DNA of 64,000 nt from Cladobotryum mycophilum (taxonomy: Eukaryota; Ascomycota; Sordariomycetes; Hypocreales; Hypocreaceae). The position numbers and the translations under genes are program-made. Location of the stretch: NCBI GenBank assembly GCA_036429605.1, contig JAVFKD010000004.1, positions 3,658,001 to 3,722,000 of the forward strand. The letters run 5' to 3'. This document shows positions 35,725 to 46,361 of this stretch, piece after piece (position 1 is the stretch's first letter; each line of letters begins with the position of its first letter). Under the pieces are notes generated by a model. It saw nothing but the letters and a program-made list of their open reading frames with translations, had not been told where the DNA came from and did no database searches.

Positions 35725-38133
35725 TCAAGGACTTTCATTATAGGCTTTTGCAAACAGCCTTGGGTATCGCCTCCACAGCTTCGGCTTCTGTGCCTCTAGA
35801 TCTCGAATCAAATTCTGAAGACTGGGGAATATCTTCGAGCCCCACGCTTGTTCGATCATGTTGTTCAGGTGCTGCACCGACACTTCGTTGCTGTCTCTTG
35901 CGCGATCTCGGAGACGCCCAGGAACATGTCCCAAGGCAATTCGTGAAAGGATACTGGATCGGAGAACTTGGGTGTCGATTAAAACACCCTGATCTCGTAG
36001 TTGAGCTAGTAGTCGCACCCCACGAGCGACATCAAACTCGGCGAAAGTCGTGGTAGATTTGAAGTTTAGGAGTGTGGGCAGGTCTGGTTCTATTGCCAGT
36101 GTCTGATCAAATGCCCATCTCACTATGCGTCGCTGCAGCTGATGGTTGAATATTCGGCGTATCGGATGCTCATGATGCGCAAAGGGTAGATCGGCAGGTA
36201 TATACTGTTTTTCATCAGCATCAATTGCCGCAGGGAAATCCTCTCGGTGAACTGGTATAAGTCCCCCATATGGTGGGCTGTAATATCGAATTATCTCCAA
36301 AGCCAATTGCTCAAGCTGAGAGAGTCGCCTTGAGCGTCCCAGATTATAAAGCAGGACTTTCCAGTATTGAGCAGGTATGGCAACATCATGGTGGGCAATC
36401 CGTCGTGTGACATCAACGGCTCTGTCTAAAACCGGATCATAAGGATTGGTCCTTGAGATTCTATCGTACGGGTGATGGCCTAGCCCCCAAAAAGCACGTT
36501 TTAAAAGTTTAATCGCGCTCTTCTGTGACATGTCAATCTTCAATGCTCCCATGCGATCCAGTAATGCCCTTGCTCTCGTCAAACTTCGATTTGCAAGCTC
36601 GCTCCGGAGCAAGGTGTTTAAACGTCGAGATGCAGGTCCGGTTTCAATGATCCACTCAATGCCTTGGAAAAGACGCTCCCTCTTCCAGTCTCCTTGCCTG
36701 GTAGCCTCGGCTAGAAGCATCTGCCGGGTTTCTATATCCTCAAACTCGTCAGGGTGTATATCGCAATGCAACAGATCCGAAAGAAGTTCATCTTCGCCAT
36801 TTCTTGCAAAGGTGACCAGGATGTTGCAATACTTCTGAGAAGATATTCCAATACCCAGTTTTTCAAGCTGATCGATGCGGGCCGTGACATCCTTCAAATC
36901 CTGCTCTCGAAGCGCGAGAGACTGTAATGCGCGAGGTCCAATCACACGGACACCAAGCCTGTGAGCAAGATTTATGGCGAATTCCACCGATGTCCAAGTG
37001 CTTGCAAACCACCTCGCCACTACAGAATCGCTGTGAAGACCCTTTGGTGTATCACTGTCAAGTGGTTCAGGTGCCAGTTCAGGAGGATTATCATCAGCCA
37101 CGGCATGTTGATGATCGAGGCCAACAACAGCCAACTCTCGCTCCGTAAGTTGTACCGACGGATAATAGCTGAGTAGAAAACGAAGAAACGGCCGGGATTT
37201 TGAAGTTGATGGGTGATCCTTGAATAAGGTGAACTTCTTCCGCCAAGTACGAGCTAGTTTAGACTGGCCTGATGCAAAAAGAGCCGGTACGATGTAATCA
37301 TAGAGATTGCGCTCGACGCTCAAGACATACAACGTTGAAAGAGTACTTTGCATCCGCGGGGTTGGGTTAGTGACGAAACTTGCCAACAGAGCCCCGAATA
37401 CATCGGCTTGGGGTGGAAAAGCTGGAACCAGTTGTGTGTGCCAGCGGACTGCAGCATCATAAGAGGCCCTCTCTAGAAAGAAATGCATGACTTTCATGTA
37501 TAGACCAGGCCATTTGAAGTTGTCCCGAGCGAAGAGCAACTGGGCAACATCAGCAAGCATGGCGATTCGAGATTCCATAACTAGTGCAGCTCGTAAAACT
37601 TCGTCCCGAAGAGCCTCTGCCCCATCAAGCGTAAGCAGATCAAGCCGTCCCTTGCTCTGGATGAGTTGAAATCCAGCCCAAACACCATCCGACCCATGCT
37701 TCTTTCGCACGATGGCAAACACAACCTCCCACGACGAGATATCGTCCGGGTCAAGTTCATTCTCTATACTTTGAAGAGAATTATCAATATGCGCTTTGAG
37801 AGATTCGTCCAGCTTCTCACCGCTCAAATGTTCCTCGTGCCGCATCCGGACCTGCCCTAGACCCCCGTATTTTCTCCGTGCCGATGGCAGCAACTGTGAG
37901 GTTAAGCGTCTGCTGTCCGTTGCTCGCCATTGATTCTGGTGGGTGCCTCTGCATCTTCTTTGACAGGCTCCAACTTGAATTGTTGATTTGGTCGGAGTGG
38001 ACAGTGGGCGCGCTAGGGCAGACCGTTGCTGAATTCGTAGTTGAAGGGTCAGGGGAGCTTGTGGAGGAGGCTTTACAAGAAGTTGAATTGATGTAGCTTT
38101 GCGATCTAGGGCATGTCGCAAAGTCCCTTGCAT
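35725..38133 (-). CDS. Mitochondrial helical-repeat (PPR-type) protein
   Basis: Single exon, 802 aa from ATG 38133; the ORF stays open a few codons upstream but without an ATG. The N-terminus (MQGTLRHALDRKATSIQLLV, then many R/Q/S/T and no acids) is a typical mitochondrial presequence. The rest is alpha-helical with degenerate ~35-residue repeats, such as FARNGEDELLSDLLHCDIHPDEF, YDAAVRWHTQLVPAFPPQADVFGALL and RRIAHHDVAIPAQYWKVLLYNLG. This fits fungal PPR proteins that stabilise or help translate a mitochondrial mRNA. The exact orthologue and RNA target cannot be told. Head to head with COX7, also mitochondrial. Confidence 0.7.
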   Translation of the reverse strand: MQGTLRHALDRKATSIQLLVKPPPQAPLTLQLRIQQRSALARPLSTPTKSTIQVGACQRRCRGTHQNQWRATDSRRLTSQLLPSARRKYGGLGQVRMRHEEHLSGEKLDESLKAHIDNSLQSIENELDPDDISSWEVVFAIVRKKHGSDGVWAGFQLIQSKGRLDLLTLDGAEALRDEVLRAALVMESRIAMLADVAQLLFARDNFKWPGLYMKVMHFFLERASYDAAVRWHTQLVPAFPPQADVFGALLASFVTNPTPRMQSTLSTLYVLSVERNLYDYIVPALFASGQSKLARTWRKKFTLFKDHPSTSKSRPFLRFLLSYYPSVQLTERELAVVGLDHQHAVADDNPPELAPEPLDSDTPKGLHSDSVVARWFASTWTSVEFAINLAHRLGVRVIGPRALQSLALREQDLKDVTARIDQLEKLGIGISSQKYCNILVTFARNGEDELLSDLLHCDIHPDEFEDIETRQMLLAEATRQGDWKRERLFQGIEWIIETGPASRRLNTLLRSELANRSLTRARALLDRMGALKIDMSQKSAIKLLKRAFWGLGHHPYDRISRTNPYDPVLDRAVDVTRRIAHHDVAIPAQYWKVLLYNLGRSRRLSQLEQLALEIIRYYSPPYGGLIPVHREDFPAAIDADEKQYIPADLPFAHHEHPIRRIFNHQLQRRIVRWAFDQTLAIEPDLPTLLNFKSTTTFAEFDVARGVRLLAQLRDQGVLIDTQVLRSSILSRIALGHVPGRLRDRARDSNEVSVQHLNNMIEQAWGSKIFPSLQNLIRDLEAQKPKLWRRYPRLFAKAYNESP

Positions 38134-38658
38134 CCCTAGAAATACCTCCAATCTGCAGCAATATCAAGCCTTTTCATAGCATAATATGGCTCTGTTCGAT
38201 GATGTCGGTACTACCGGCGATGATTTTGCGTAGGAACCTCAGTTATATGACGCTGCCCACTTGCAATGGAATATTCAAGATATTGGCTTCTGCACTTTTT
38301 TTCCAGGACCGACCCCATCGCGTCACAGCCAAGCTCCCACCAGTACGTACCAGTTGGCGGGCAGGCCATTCTGAGACTGCTGAGTCATCCAGATGCCCAC
38401 CCGGACAGGCGGTTTATGGCCTCATTTCTTCAACCGAGCTTCGCATTTGACATCCCGTCGACAATCACTCCGCCACGAGCACGATAACCAAAGCCGAGCA
38501 CGCGCCTCCCTCTACGACTCTCAAGTAAGCCTCCTCCCACCAGCGCGCAAGATATCGGACACCTCAATTCTCCCTGCGCTCCCTCAATTCGCCTGCCGCC
38601 CTCCCCGAGTCTGAACGATGAACCACATGCCGAATCTCAGGACTGACGTTTTCTTAGC
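38134..38658. other. Divergent promoter PPR-like / COX7 with a probable 5' UTR intron
   Basis: A GTAAGC donor at 38525 and a CTTAG acceptor ending at 38657, directly before the COX7 ATG, with CTGAC upstream of the acceptor, suggest a 133-nt 5' UTR intron. The in-frame sequence upstream has a stop and no ATG, so it is unlikely to code. Confidence 0.5.
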
Positions 38659-38982
38659 ATGCTGAACGCCAAGAACAAGGTGCCTGAGCACCAGCGATTC
38701 TACCAGGCTGCCTACAAGGCCCACACCCGTCTGTGGCTGATTGTACGCTCGAATTGATAAACACCGGGTCTAAAGATCACAGACTAATCTGATGGCAGGG
38801 CACCCGAAGCCGCTGGTATATGACTCCTTACCTGATTGTTCTCTGGGGTGGTTTCGGAGGTTTGTTCTTTGGAGAAAAAAGTACCATGTTTCGAGAGTTT
38901 TTGGTCTGACTAAGATATAGCTACCTTCTACGCTGCTGGACGAAAGGTTATGGGCCACAACACCTGGTTCGGCAAGGATTAA
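38659..38982 (+). CDS. COX7: Cytochrome c oxidase subunit 7 (COX7/VIIa-like)
   Basis: Small single-span subunit of respiratory complex IV in the inner mitochondrial membrane. Exons 38659-38742, 38799-38859 and 38921-38982 give 68 aa. Pattern of the family: NKVPEHQRFYQ near the start, LWLIGTRSRWYMTPYL, then one hydrophobic span (LIVLWGGFGATFYAAG) and a basic short tail. The 56- and 61-nt introns have CTAAT/CTGAC-like branch sites. Identification rests on the NRVP-Q-FQ...LWL-PRS-Y--PY pattern and length, not on a search. Confidence 0.7.
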
Positions 38983-39335
38983 GCAACAAATACTCCATCA
39001 AATCGCATCTTAAGTTTCTCGAAAACTGGAAAATGTGGCGAGCTGGCGGGGTGTGTGATGAGTAGTCTGATAGACAGTCCAAACAGGGCCACTATGCAGC
39101 CTTTTCCCTATGTTGTCAAAGCGATCAATCGTCAATTATTGTGTCTATAATCCGGTCAAGGGCCAAATGATTACCGGACTATTATGATCGGAAACCATTA
39201 CTCCATATTCCACTAGAATACATGCGATGGATTGTGCGTAGGAAATGCGTAGCACGACGGAGTTCCACCTTCATCAATAACGGATGTGGGGATTCCGCAG
39301 TGTCTCTATATCCACCAACATATCACGTCCTGCCT
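38983..39335. other. Convergent spacer COX7 / clathrin light chain
   Basis: 3' UTRs only. Confidence 0.6.
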
Positions 39336-40164
39336 TTAGTAACCTGTAGCGCCGGGGGCCTTTTCATCTTTGCGCAAACTCATGAGTGTCTCACGGAAGC
39401 GCTCCTTTCCAGACCCAGCAGCACCACCCTTGACACCCTTTCCACTAACGTCTACAAGCTTGGCAATTCTGTCCCAGCTTGTACCTCCGGAGACGGTATC
39501 TTCTCGGCTAGCAAGAAATTCCTCGGCCTCCTTTCGTGTCTGCGCAATGCCCTTCTCCTTTTTACTGTTGTAGTTTTCGTAGAAGTCGTCAATGTTTTGC
39601 TGAGCCTCCTTGATAGTCTCCTCTCGCTGTGCAACAAACTGTTCGGTTCTCTTGGCGAGTTGCGCATCTCGGCGCTCCCTCCACTCCTTAATGACTTCGG
39701 GCTCCTCCTCATCGGCAGCAAAGGCTTGGAATCCGGAGTTGTAGCTTACGGAGGGACCAGTGATAGAGGTTGTTCCTGGAATTCCAGCGGTACCCTGAAA
39801 AGAAAATCAGCGTCGCATTACCAACTTGAATATGCAAGACTACTCACGGCTGAGGGATCCGCAAGATCTGGGAATTGGGAATCAAATGTAGCTGCGGCAT
39901 TGTCGGACTCGCCAAGGAGGTCACCACCGGGCTCTGCGAAAGCGTTTGCATCATCACTTGTCGCGAACAGATTCGCATCATCGCCAAGAAGAGCCTTTTC
40001 GCGGGCAAGGAAGTCCTGAGCGGAGGCATCGTCTGTGGGATCTTGAATGATGTCGGCTTGTGCTGAGGTGTTCAAAGTTAGCCAAGAGCAAGATGATCTA
40101 TCCACCTGCTTAGAGGCTCACCTCCAGAATCAAAGTCCTCGATAGAAGGGAAACGGTCCGCCAT
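39336..40164 (-). CDS. CLC1: Clathrin light chain
   Basis: Regulatory subunit of clathrin triskelia for endocytosis and Golgi budding. Exons 40164-40122, 40062-39848 and 39794-39336 give 238 aa. Begins MADRFPSIEDFDSG, the conserved start; an acidic, Ala-rich N-terminal half (DDANAFAEPGGDLLG) follows. The central helix binding heavy chain includes VIKEWRERRDAQLAKRTEQ and ENYNSKKEKGIAQTRKEAEE. The C-terminus is SGKERFRETLMSLRKDEKAPG. Introns are 59 and 53 nt. Divergent from RTT103. Confidence 0.95.
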
Positions 40165-40859
40165 GTTGTGCTAATGAGGTAAACTCGGAGTCTGAGAATT
40201 AAATTGATCCCTTTGTCGAATAAATTAACGAGAAAAACTTCGGCCCAAGTAAATCGCGATGTTTGGATCGATTGTCACACGCTTCGTCATGCAGCGACTC
40301 CTAGCAGTGACCATCTGTTCCCTACCTACCATTCACCTGCGCTGAATGGATTCTGCCGGGCGGTCAATCTCATAGTGGCGTAGGTCAGCACCTAGATAAG
40401 CGCATAAGTATATAAAGTATTGCATAAGGCCATACAAGCGCACGGACAGCTGCAAGCCCAAAACATTCGCGATTCATTGAAGGCGCGTGTTTCTCATGGA
40501 GCTTGTGAAGCTTCTCTCAACTTATTAGTAGTTCAAGCAATTCACAAGGCTATTGTCTCTCGATCAAATTGGATCATCAGACTACAGAAACTACATCATC
40601 GTCAGAGTAACTTGAGGCGGACCGCAGTCATCTACTAAATCAACTTGTGGTGCGCAGCAATTGGCCTACAATTACAACACAATCCTATTCATCATTGGTA
40701 GCCCTGTTGCTGTAGACTCTTCATCGCACCGCAACAACCTTCTTACCTCTCATTCCGAGGACGCACCCGTAGAATCACGCTAGATCCAGGTGCCCAAAAA
40801 CCGACTTTCCCACGGGTTCTGCATCAAAAACTGAGGTGCTATAATCTTGCAATTCAATA
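40165..40859. other. Divergent promoter region CLC1 / RTT103
   Basis: No additional gene seen; the 72-aa ORF at 40420-40638 has no family resemblance. Confidence 0.55.
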
Positions 40860-42246
40860 ATGGCATACAATGATGATTCGGTGCTGGCACGTCTCTCGTC
40901 CTTGAATGAGAGCCATGACAGCATCGCCACTGCAGCCCAATGGATCATGTTTCATAGGTAGGTTGCTTTAACATAGATGGCATCTGTTTTTATATTTGTC
41001 AAATCGAATCCTAACGTATTGATTTTTAGGAGGCATGCGGATCGCACAGTACAGCTTTGGATGCAACGGCTGAAGGACTCATCAAGTGCAAAACGATTGA
41101 CACTGATATATTTGGCAAACGGTACGTCAGCCTCACATATTAGGTCAACGCACCCACAGTATTTGAGTCGCGGATGCTAATGAATTTATTAGAAGTTGCA
41201 CAGCAATCTAGAATTCGGCACAAGGAAGATTTCATTATTGCCTTTTCTCCCGTCATTGCTGAAGCTACCTCAGTCGCTTACAAGGGCTCCCCAACCGACA
41301 TCCAAGCTAAGCTCCGGCGTGTCATTGATGTATGGAAAGATCGATCTATCTTTGAAGCACCAATTCAAGGTGCTATTGAAGCACGTCTTGGCGGTATGTA
41401 TGCATCCAACGTTACACACATCAACCTATGCTAATGGGGACAGAACTGGACAAGGCTCGCGCACCGCCCAAGACTGGTTTCGGGGGTTCGCCTTTCAGCG
41501 CCTCATCAACTGTACCGAATGAATTCTCACCCCTGATAAATGCTCATCAAACAGTTGCCAAGCTAAGCACCCCGCTCAAGGCTACTGTTACTTCAGCAAG
41601 CCAGGAATATGAGAAGCAGATGGATCCTTCGACGGCTGTGCCTTCGGCGCCAGTCTATGCAGCCCGTCTAAACGGTCTGCTTAAGACACTTGCAAGTGCG
41701 GAGAGCGCGGTGGCGGAATGTGTCAAGGCTCGAGAGGATTTGATATCCGGTTTGGAGAAGATGCTGGATGCAAACAGAGAAGCTCTCGAAAGCGACAAGA
41801 CTGCTGCATCGGAACTATTGACGCGGAAACGTGAGATTGAAGAAAAGAAGCAGCAGGTTGAAGTTGCCATCATGAGAGCCCTTGGACCTGCTGATAGCAA
41901 TGGATCTCCTCTTGAGGGAGAGGCCGGCAACCCAGCGGCTGAACCTGATCGGCCAGAGATGGAGGCTTTAACACCGCCTTCTATGGACGATGAGCCAGTG
42001 GAGCCCATAGATACCTCTGATGATATACCAGCACAAGAGATTACACCGGACGAGCAACCAGGCACGGCACCCGGGATCGAGATGCTTTCCAACTTGGCTT
42101 CATCGTATCAGTCGCTCCCAATCTCAACCAACGGTTCCAATAAGCGACGGAGGGTAGACGATAACGGTGACTTTCCTGATCTGGGAGGCGATGATGGCAT
42201 AGATGCTGAGGTGGCAGAGATGCTCAAGGATAACGCAGATTCATAG
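40860..42246 (+). CDS. RTT103: RNA polymerase II CTD-interacting protein RTT103
   Basis: CID-domain protein that binds Ser2-phosphorylated polymerase II CTD and works with the Rat1/Rai1 exonuclease in transcription termination. Exons 40860-40957, 41030-41121, 41193-41393 and 41444-42246 give 397 aa. CID domain: residues 1 to about 130 (DDSVLARLSSLNESHDSI, WIMFHRRHADRTVQLW, LTLIYLANEVAQQSR, VIDVWKDRSIF). A coiled-coil stretch of about 100 residues follows (ESAVAECVKAREDLISGLEK through TRKREIEEKKQQVEV). The end is Pro/acid-rich with a basic KRRR patch. Introns 72, 71 and 48-50 nt. Confidence 0.93.
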
Positions 42247-42989
42247 GGAGAAGGCTGGGTAGTCCTTGATTGATTACTGTTTTAATTGAAGCACTTATAA
42301 AGTGCTGTATCCTTGGAAAAATCGGAGTAGCATCACATACCGCTAGTAGTGTACGTTAGGTTTGGGACATGTCAGGTTGGCACTTGTAGGATTCATGAAT
42401 TAGGAATAGGAGAAAAGTTGATTGTTAGGATATTTACTAGGGCTTGAGGTGGAACAGGGTGATAAGTCAGGTTGAGCACACATTGATCGATATTTGAGAC
42501 TTCAGACTCCAACAATAACAGGAAAGCTATGAATTGAATCAGTAACTCGGCGATTCAGCCAATATCTGGTTGTCCGTTTGATAATACGGAGGATCCGGTC
42601 ACAGGTTTTAAGTCCTGTAGCACCGAACCAAAGCCGAAGGATGGGAGCCCTGAAGGACTCATTAAACCACAAATGGACCCATCATCCGTTGGGAAGGGGT
42701 TAGAGAGCGCAGCTCCACTAATTCTTTAGGGCCTGACTGGTTATTGTTGTGCCATCTTACAGCACTGTCAGTCAGCTGTAAATGCCGCGAACCATGACGG
42801 CATCTCATCTAACTAAAAGACTGACTTTTGACTTTGCAATCCATACCTCAAATTCAACGTCTCACGAACGATCCTCAATCCCTCAACTTACAGCCCCCGG
42901 CCTCTCCGACCACGGCTTCCTCCTCGCAACGCTCTGGCGATTCGATGATGTATCGTCAGGCGACCGATTGAAGGTCCCCTCGGTTCAAC
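42247..42989. other. Spacer RTT103 / mitochondrial ABC transporter
   Basis: No gene accepted. A stem-rich stretch at 42548-42626 mimics a tRNA but fails on loop sizes. The 136-aa ORF from 42782 overlaps the ABC gene in another frame. Confidence 0.5.
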
Positions 42990-45392
42990 ATGATACCCGG
43001 AGGGTTTCGGCGAGCGCTGTTACCCCGGCTTGCTGGATGCTCGCAGGCAGCTTCAGCGCAAGAGCTTGCCATCTTAACCCGCGGTCCGCTAGCAGCATGC
43101 TTCCCCAAATCCGAAACCATCTTTATTCAATCGAGGTTTATCCATTCGCCAGTCAATCGCTCTTCAGTCTTTCAACCAAGTGCAACCTCTAGTTCCGTGC
43201 GCCCGGGGTCATTGGGGCTTCATAGTCAGCTCCCCCGCTATGGAAATGTCATCAGTCTTTTGCGCCGATTCTCAACTGGGTCGCCTGTTCAGCAGGAAAT
43301 CCAGGAAAAGGTCAACGAAGCAGCTAAGAAGACAGTAGAGCAATCGAGCCAGACGAAACGGTCCAGCGAAGAAGAAAACAGCGAAGAATTCCAAATGAGC
43401 GAGAAGGCTGCCAATGCAGCTCAGGTCAACTTAGCCGCCAGATTATCTAAAGAGGGAAAAAACCAAACAAAGGCTGGCGCCAATGAAATATTGAGACTCA
43501 TCAAAATTGCAAAGCCTGAGATTCGATGGCTAGCCATTGCTTTCTGCTTCTTGGTGATATCTTCAAGTGTCACCATGTCGATTCCCTTCTCCGTCGGTCG
43601 TATTCTTGACATATCTACTACTTCCGATGGCGAAGCCCGTCTCTTTGGTCTCACGCTGAACCAATTCTTCATCGGTCTAGGTACCGTTCTAACAATCGGA
43701 GCCATGGCAAACTTTGGACGAGTCATTCTACTGCGTATCGTTGGTGAAAGGGTTGTCGCTAGACTCCGATCACAACTATACAGACGAACCTATGTTCAAG
43801 ATGCCGAATTCTTTGATGCCAACCGAGTCGGTGACCTTATATCTCGACTTGGTTCAGATTCCGTTATTGTAGGCAAATCTGTAACGCAGAACTTGAGTGA
43901 TGGACTCCGAGCTCTCTTCAGCGGTGGCGCCGGCTTCGCAATTATGGTATGGACCAGCCCCCAACTGACCGGTCTTCTTCTTTTGATGTTCCCCCCGATT
44001 GCGGTTGGTGCATTCTTCTATGGACGAGCTATTCGAAACGTGAGCCGGACGATTCAAAAGAACCTAGGAACCCTTACCAAGATTGCCGAGGAGCGGTTAG
44101 GAAATATCAAGACCAGCCAGGCCTTTGTTGGTGAAGTGCAGGAAGTTGGCCGATACAACCGACAGATCAGGAAGATTTTTGCTCTTGGTAAGAAGGAGTC
44201 GCTCATTGCAGCTACATTTTTCGCATCGACAGGCTGGGCTGGAAACATGACCATTCTTGCCATGTTAGTTGTCGGAGGAAGCTTCGTCAGAAACGGCTCC
44301 ATGTCTCTGGGAGAGTTGACATCGTTCATGATGTACACGGCATTTGCGGGTTCCAGTCTTTTTGGTTTATCTGGATTCTACTCAGAGCTCATGAAAGGTG
44401 TTGGTGCGGCCAGTCGGTTATTCGAGCTTCAAGACCGAAGACCGGGCATTCACCAGACCGTTGGAGTATCCGTCAAATCAGCAAAGGGCCCCATCAAATT
44501 CACAGATGTCAATTTCTCCTACCCAACACGGCCTGCGGTTTCAATCTTCAATGGCCTAAACTTTGAAATTCCATCCGGAAGCAATGTTTGTATTGTTGGA
44601 CCATCCGGTGGTGGTAAATCAACAGTAGCATCTCTGCTTTTAAGATTCTACAACCCCACATCCGGATCTATCTCCATCAATGGTGTGGATGTTTCAACCA
44701 TGAATGTCAAGTCTTTGAGGCGACGCATCGGCATGGTGTCACAGGAACCTGTATTGTTCTCGGGTACCATCGCCGAGAATATTTCTTACGGAAAGCCTCA
44801 AGCTACCCGCGCGGAAATCATTGCAGCAGCCAGAAGGGCCAATTGCACCTTTATCAGTGACTTGCCGGACGGTCTAGAAACTCAGGTCGGCGCTCGAGGA
44901 TCTCAGCTGTCGGGTGGCCAAAAGCAACGTATTGCCATCGCTAGAGCATTGGTCAAAGATCCAGATATCCTCGTCCTTGACGAAGCCACATCAGCTCTGG
45001 ATGCCGAGTCCGAAACATTGGTGAATGAAGCTCTCACAAGGCTGCTCCGCGGCCACAACACCACAATCTCAATTGCCCACCGATTGTCAACAATCAAGCG
45101 GTCAGATCAGATCATTGTCCTCAATAAGGAAGGTAAAGTCGCCGAAATCGGTAGTTACACGGAACTGGTGGCCGATAAGGAGAGCGCCTTTAGCAAATTG
45201 ATGGAATGGCAGATGAGCGGCGGCGAGGTCCCCGAAACAAAGACCTCGGACTCTGGGGCGCATATCACGGAAGCTGAAGAGATAGAAGAGGATCTTGTCA
45301 GAAATGAGGATGAGGTTCTGACGGAGGGAGAGGAAGAAACAAAGTCCAAAAACGAAAAGGCTTCTTCATCGAATAATCAACAACGACCCTGA
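42990..45392 (+). CDS. MDL1: Mitochondrial ABC transporter, MDL1/ABCB10 type
   Basis: Half-size exporter of the inner mitochondrial membrane; yeast Mdl1 exports peptides. Single exon, 800 aa. The Arg/Ser/Ala-rich presequence (MIPGGFRRALLPRLAGC and on, to about residue 95) is mitochondrial. The six-helix domain starts near WLAIAFCFLVISSSVTM and includes ILRIVGERVVARLR and FFDANRVGDLISRL. The nucleotide-binding domain has Walker A GPSGGGKST, Q-loop MVSQEPVLF, signature LSGGQKQR, Walker B ILVLDEATSALD and the H-loop IAHRLST. All motifs are intact. The C-terminal ~60 residues are acidic and disordered. An alternative is MDL2-like, which cannot be separated by eye. Confidence 0.93.
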   Translation: MIPGGFRRALLPRLAGCSQAASAQELAILTRGPLAACFPKSETIFIQSRFIHSPVNRSSVFQPSATSSSVRPGSLGLHSQLPRYGNVISLLRRFSTGSPVQQEIQEKVNEAAKKTVEQSSQTKRSSEEENSEEFQMSEKAANAAQVNLAARLSKEGKNQTKAGANEILRLIKIAKPEIRWLAIAFCFLVISSSVTMSIPFSVGRILDISTTSDGEARLFGLTLNQFFIGLGTVLTIGAMANFGRVILLRIVGERVVARLRSQLYRRTYVQDAEFFDANRVGDLISRLGSDSVIVGKSVTQNLSDGLRALFSGGAGFAIMVWTSPQLTGLLLLMFPPIAVGAFFYGRAIRNVSRTIQKNLGTLTKIAEERLGNIKTSQAFVGEVQEVGRYNRQIRKIFALGKKESLIAATFFASTGWAGNMTILAMLVVGGSFVRNGSMSLGELTSFMMYTAFAGSSLFGLSGFYSELMKGVGAASRLFELQDRRPGIHQTVGVSVKSAKGPIKFTDVNFSYPTRPAVSIFNGLNFEIPSGSNVCIVGPSGGGKSTVASLLLRFYNPTSGSISINGVDVSTMNVKSLRRRIGMVSQEPVLFSGTIAENISYGKPQATRAEIIAAARRANCTFISDLPDGLETQVGARGSQLSGGQKQRIAIARALVKDPDILVLDEATSALDAESETLVNEALTRLLRGHNTTISIAHRLSTIKRSDQIIVLNKEGKVAEIGSYTELVADKESAFSKLMEWQMSGGEVPETKTSDSGAHITEAEEIEEDLVRNEDEVLTEGEEETKSKNEKASSSNNQQRP

Positions 45393-46361
45393 GCGGATGG
45401 ACGTCAACCGTCCTGAAAAACAAAATGGTCTTTGTGGTGGGCTATAGTCGCGGCTATCGCAAGAAGATCTGGGAATACACAGACCAGTATTTGTAATTTA
45501 TATATAAAGATGATGTGTCGTTTAGGTCTCAACTACACCAAGCATGTACATATCAGATGCTATATCTATGGTGGTTGTATAGAACTCCCCACTCGAAAGT
45601 CGGATATAGGCGCGCGATGCCTTGGAAAAAGGAAGACGGTGTGATGAGTGTTTTTTTCTATACAATAAGTGTCTAGTGTTTTAGGAAATGAGTACTGATT
45701 AGATGACTCGAATTCACTGTCCGACTTGGGGACTATGATATATATGTGTATGGTCTTGAACAACATTCTTGTGAGAAATTCTACTGGAATATGTCACGTT
45801 CTTTAGATTTGCTAGGCATGGTTATTTGTGATGGAGATATCTCAAACGCCACAAGAATTTCTCGACCTCCGTGAAAGCCATGCGCGTGCCATCTTCCCGT
45901 CAATAGCCCAACCAGCCGTCTTGTGCTTAGCAACCCATTTTCAGATGTCGGTTTGCCTAATTTGAATCACATGTTTGGTAAGCTGAAGTGGGCACTAAAA
46001 TAAAAGACAAAACAAAAAGGCATATCTGTCGCCGCATCAAAGCCATCTTCTTTTCTTCGGTATGCATATTCGTCGAGACCTTTTTTTCCCCCGGCTACCA
46101 AGGTTTACCCTGTTGCTATAGTAGCGTCGCCTCTGCTGTAACCTTGAGACGTGGGTCTGAAGGTCGAGATCCATAGGTCGCCTTACCCACAGACGAACAT
46201 TGCCGAGATAAATCAGGGAGGCCAATCACCGAGGCGAACGCGACCTAAAAAGACAAGGGTAGCCATACATACCTACACCTTAGGTGTACCTTGGAATCTA
46301 TAGCTCTACCGTCTTGCTTCCTTGTCTATTTGCTTCATCAAGGGGAAAGATTTCATTCATC
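45393..46361. other. Spacer ABC transporter / MGL
   Basis: Terminator and promoter sequence. No gene recognised. Confidence 0.55.

Noticed and set aside
35622..36056. 144-aa forward ORF
   Set aside because: Opposite-strand shadow over the 3' end of the PPR-like gene.
38188..38235. Short ORF MALFDDVGTTGDDFA
   Set aside because: Fifteen codons in the PPR/COX7 promoter, no link to COX7 in frame.
42548..42626. tRNA-like fold
   Set aside because: A partly pairing acceptor, D-like, anticodon-like and T-like stems can be drawn, but the anticodon and T loops are 8 nt, the variable region is 10 nt, the acceptor has mismatches and there is no B box.
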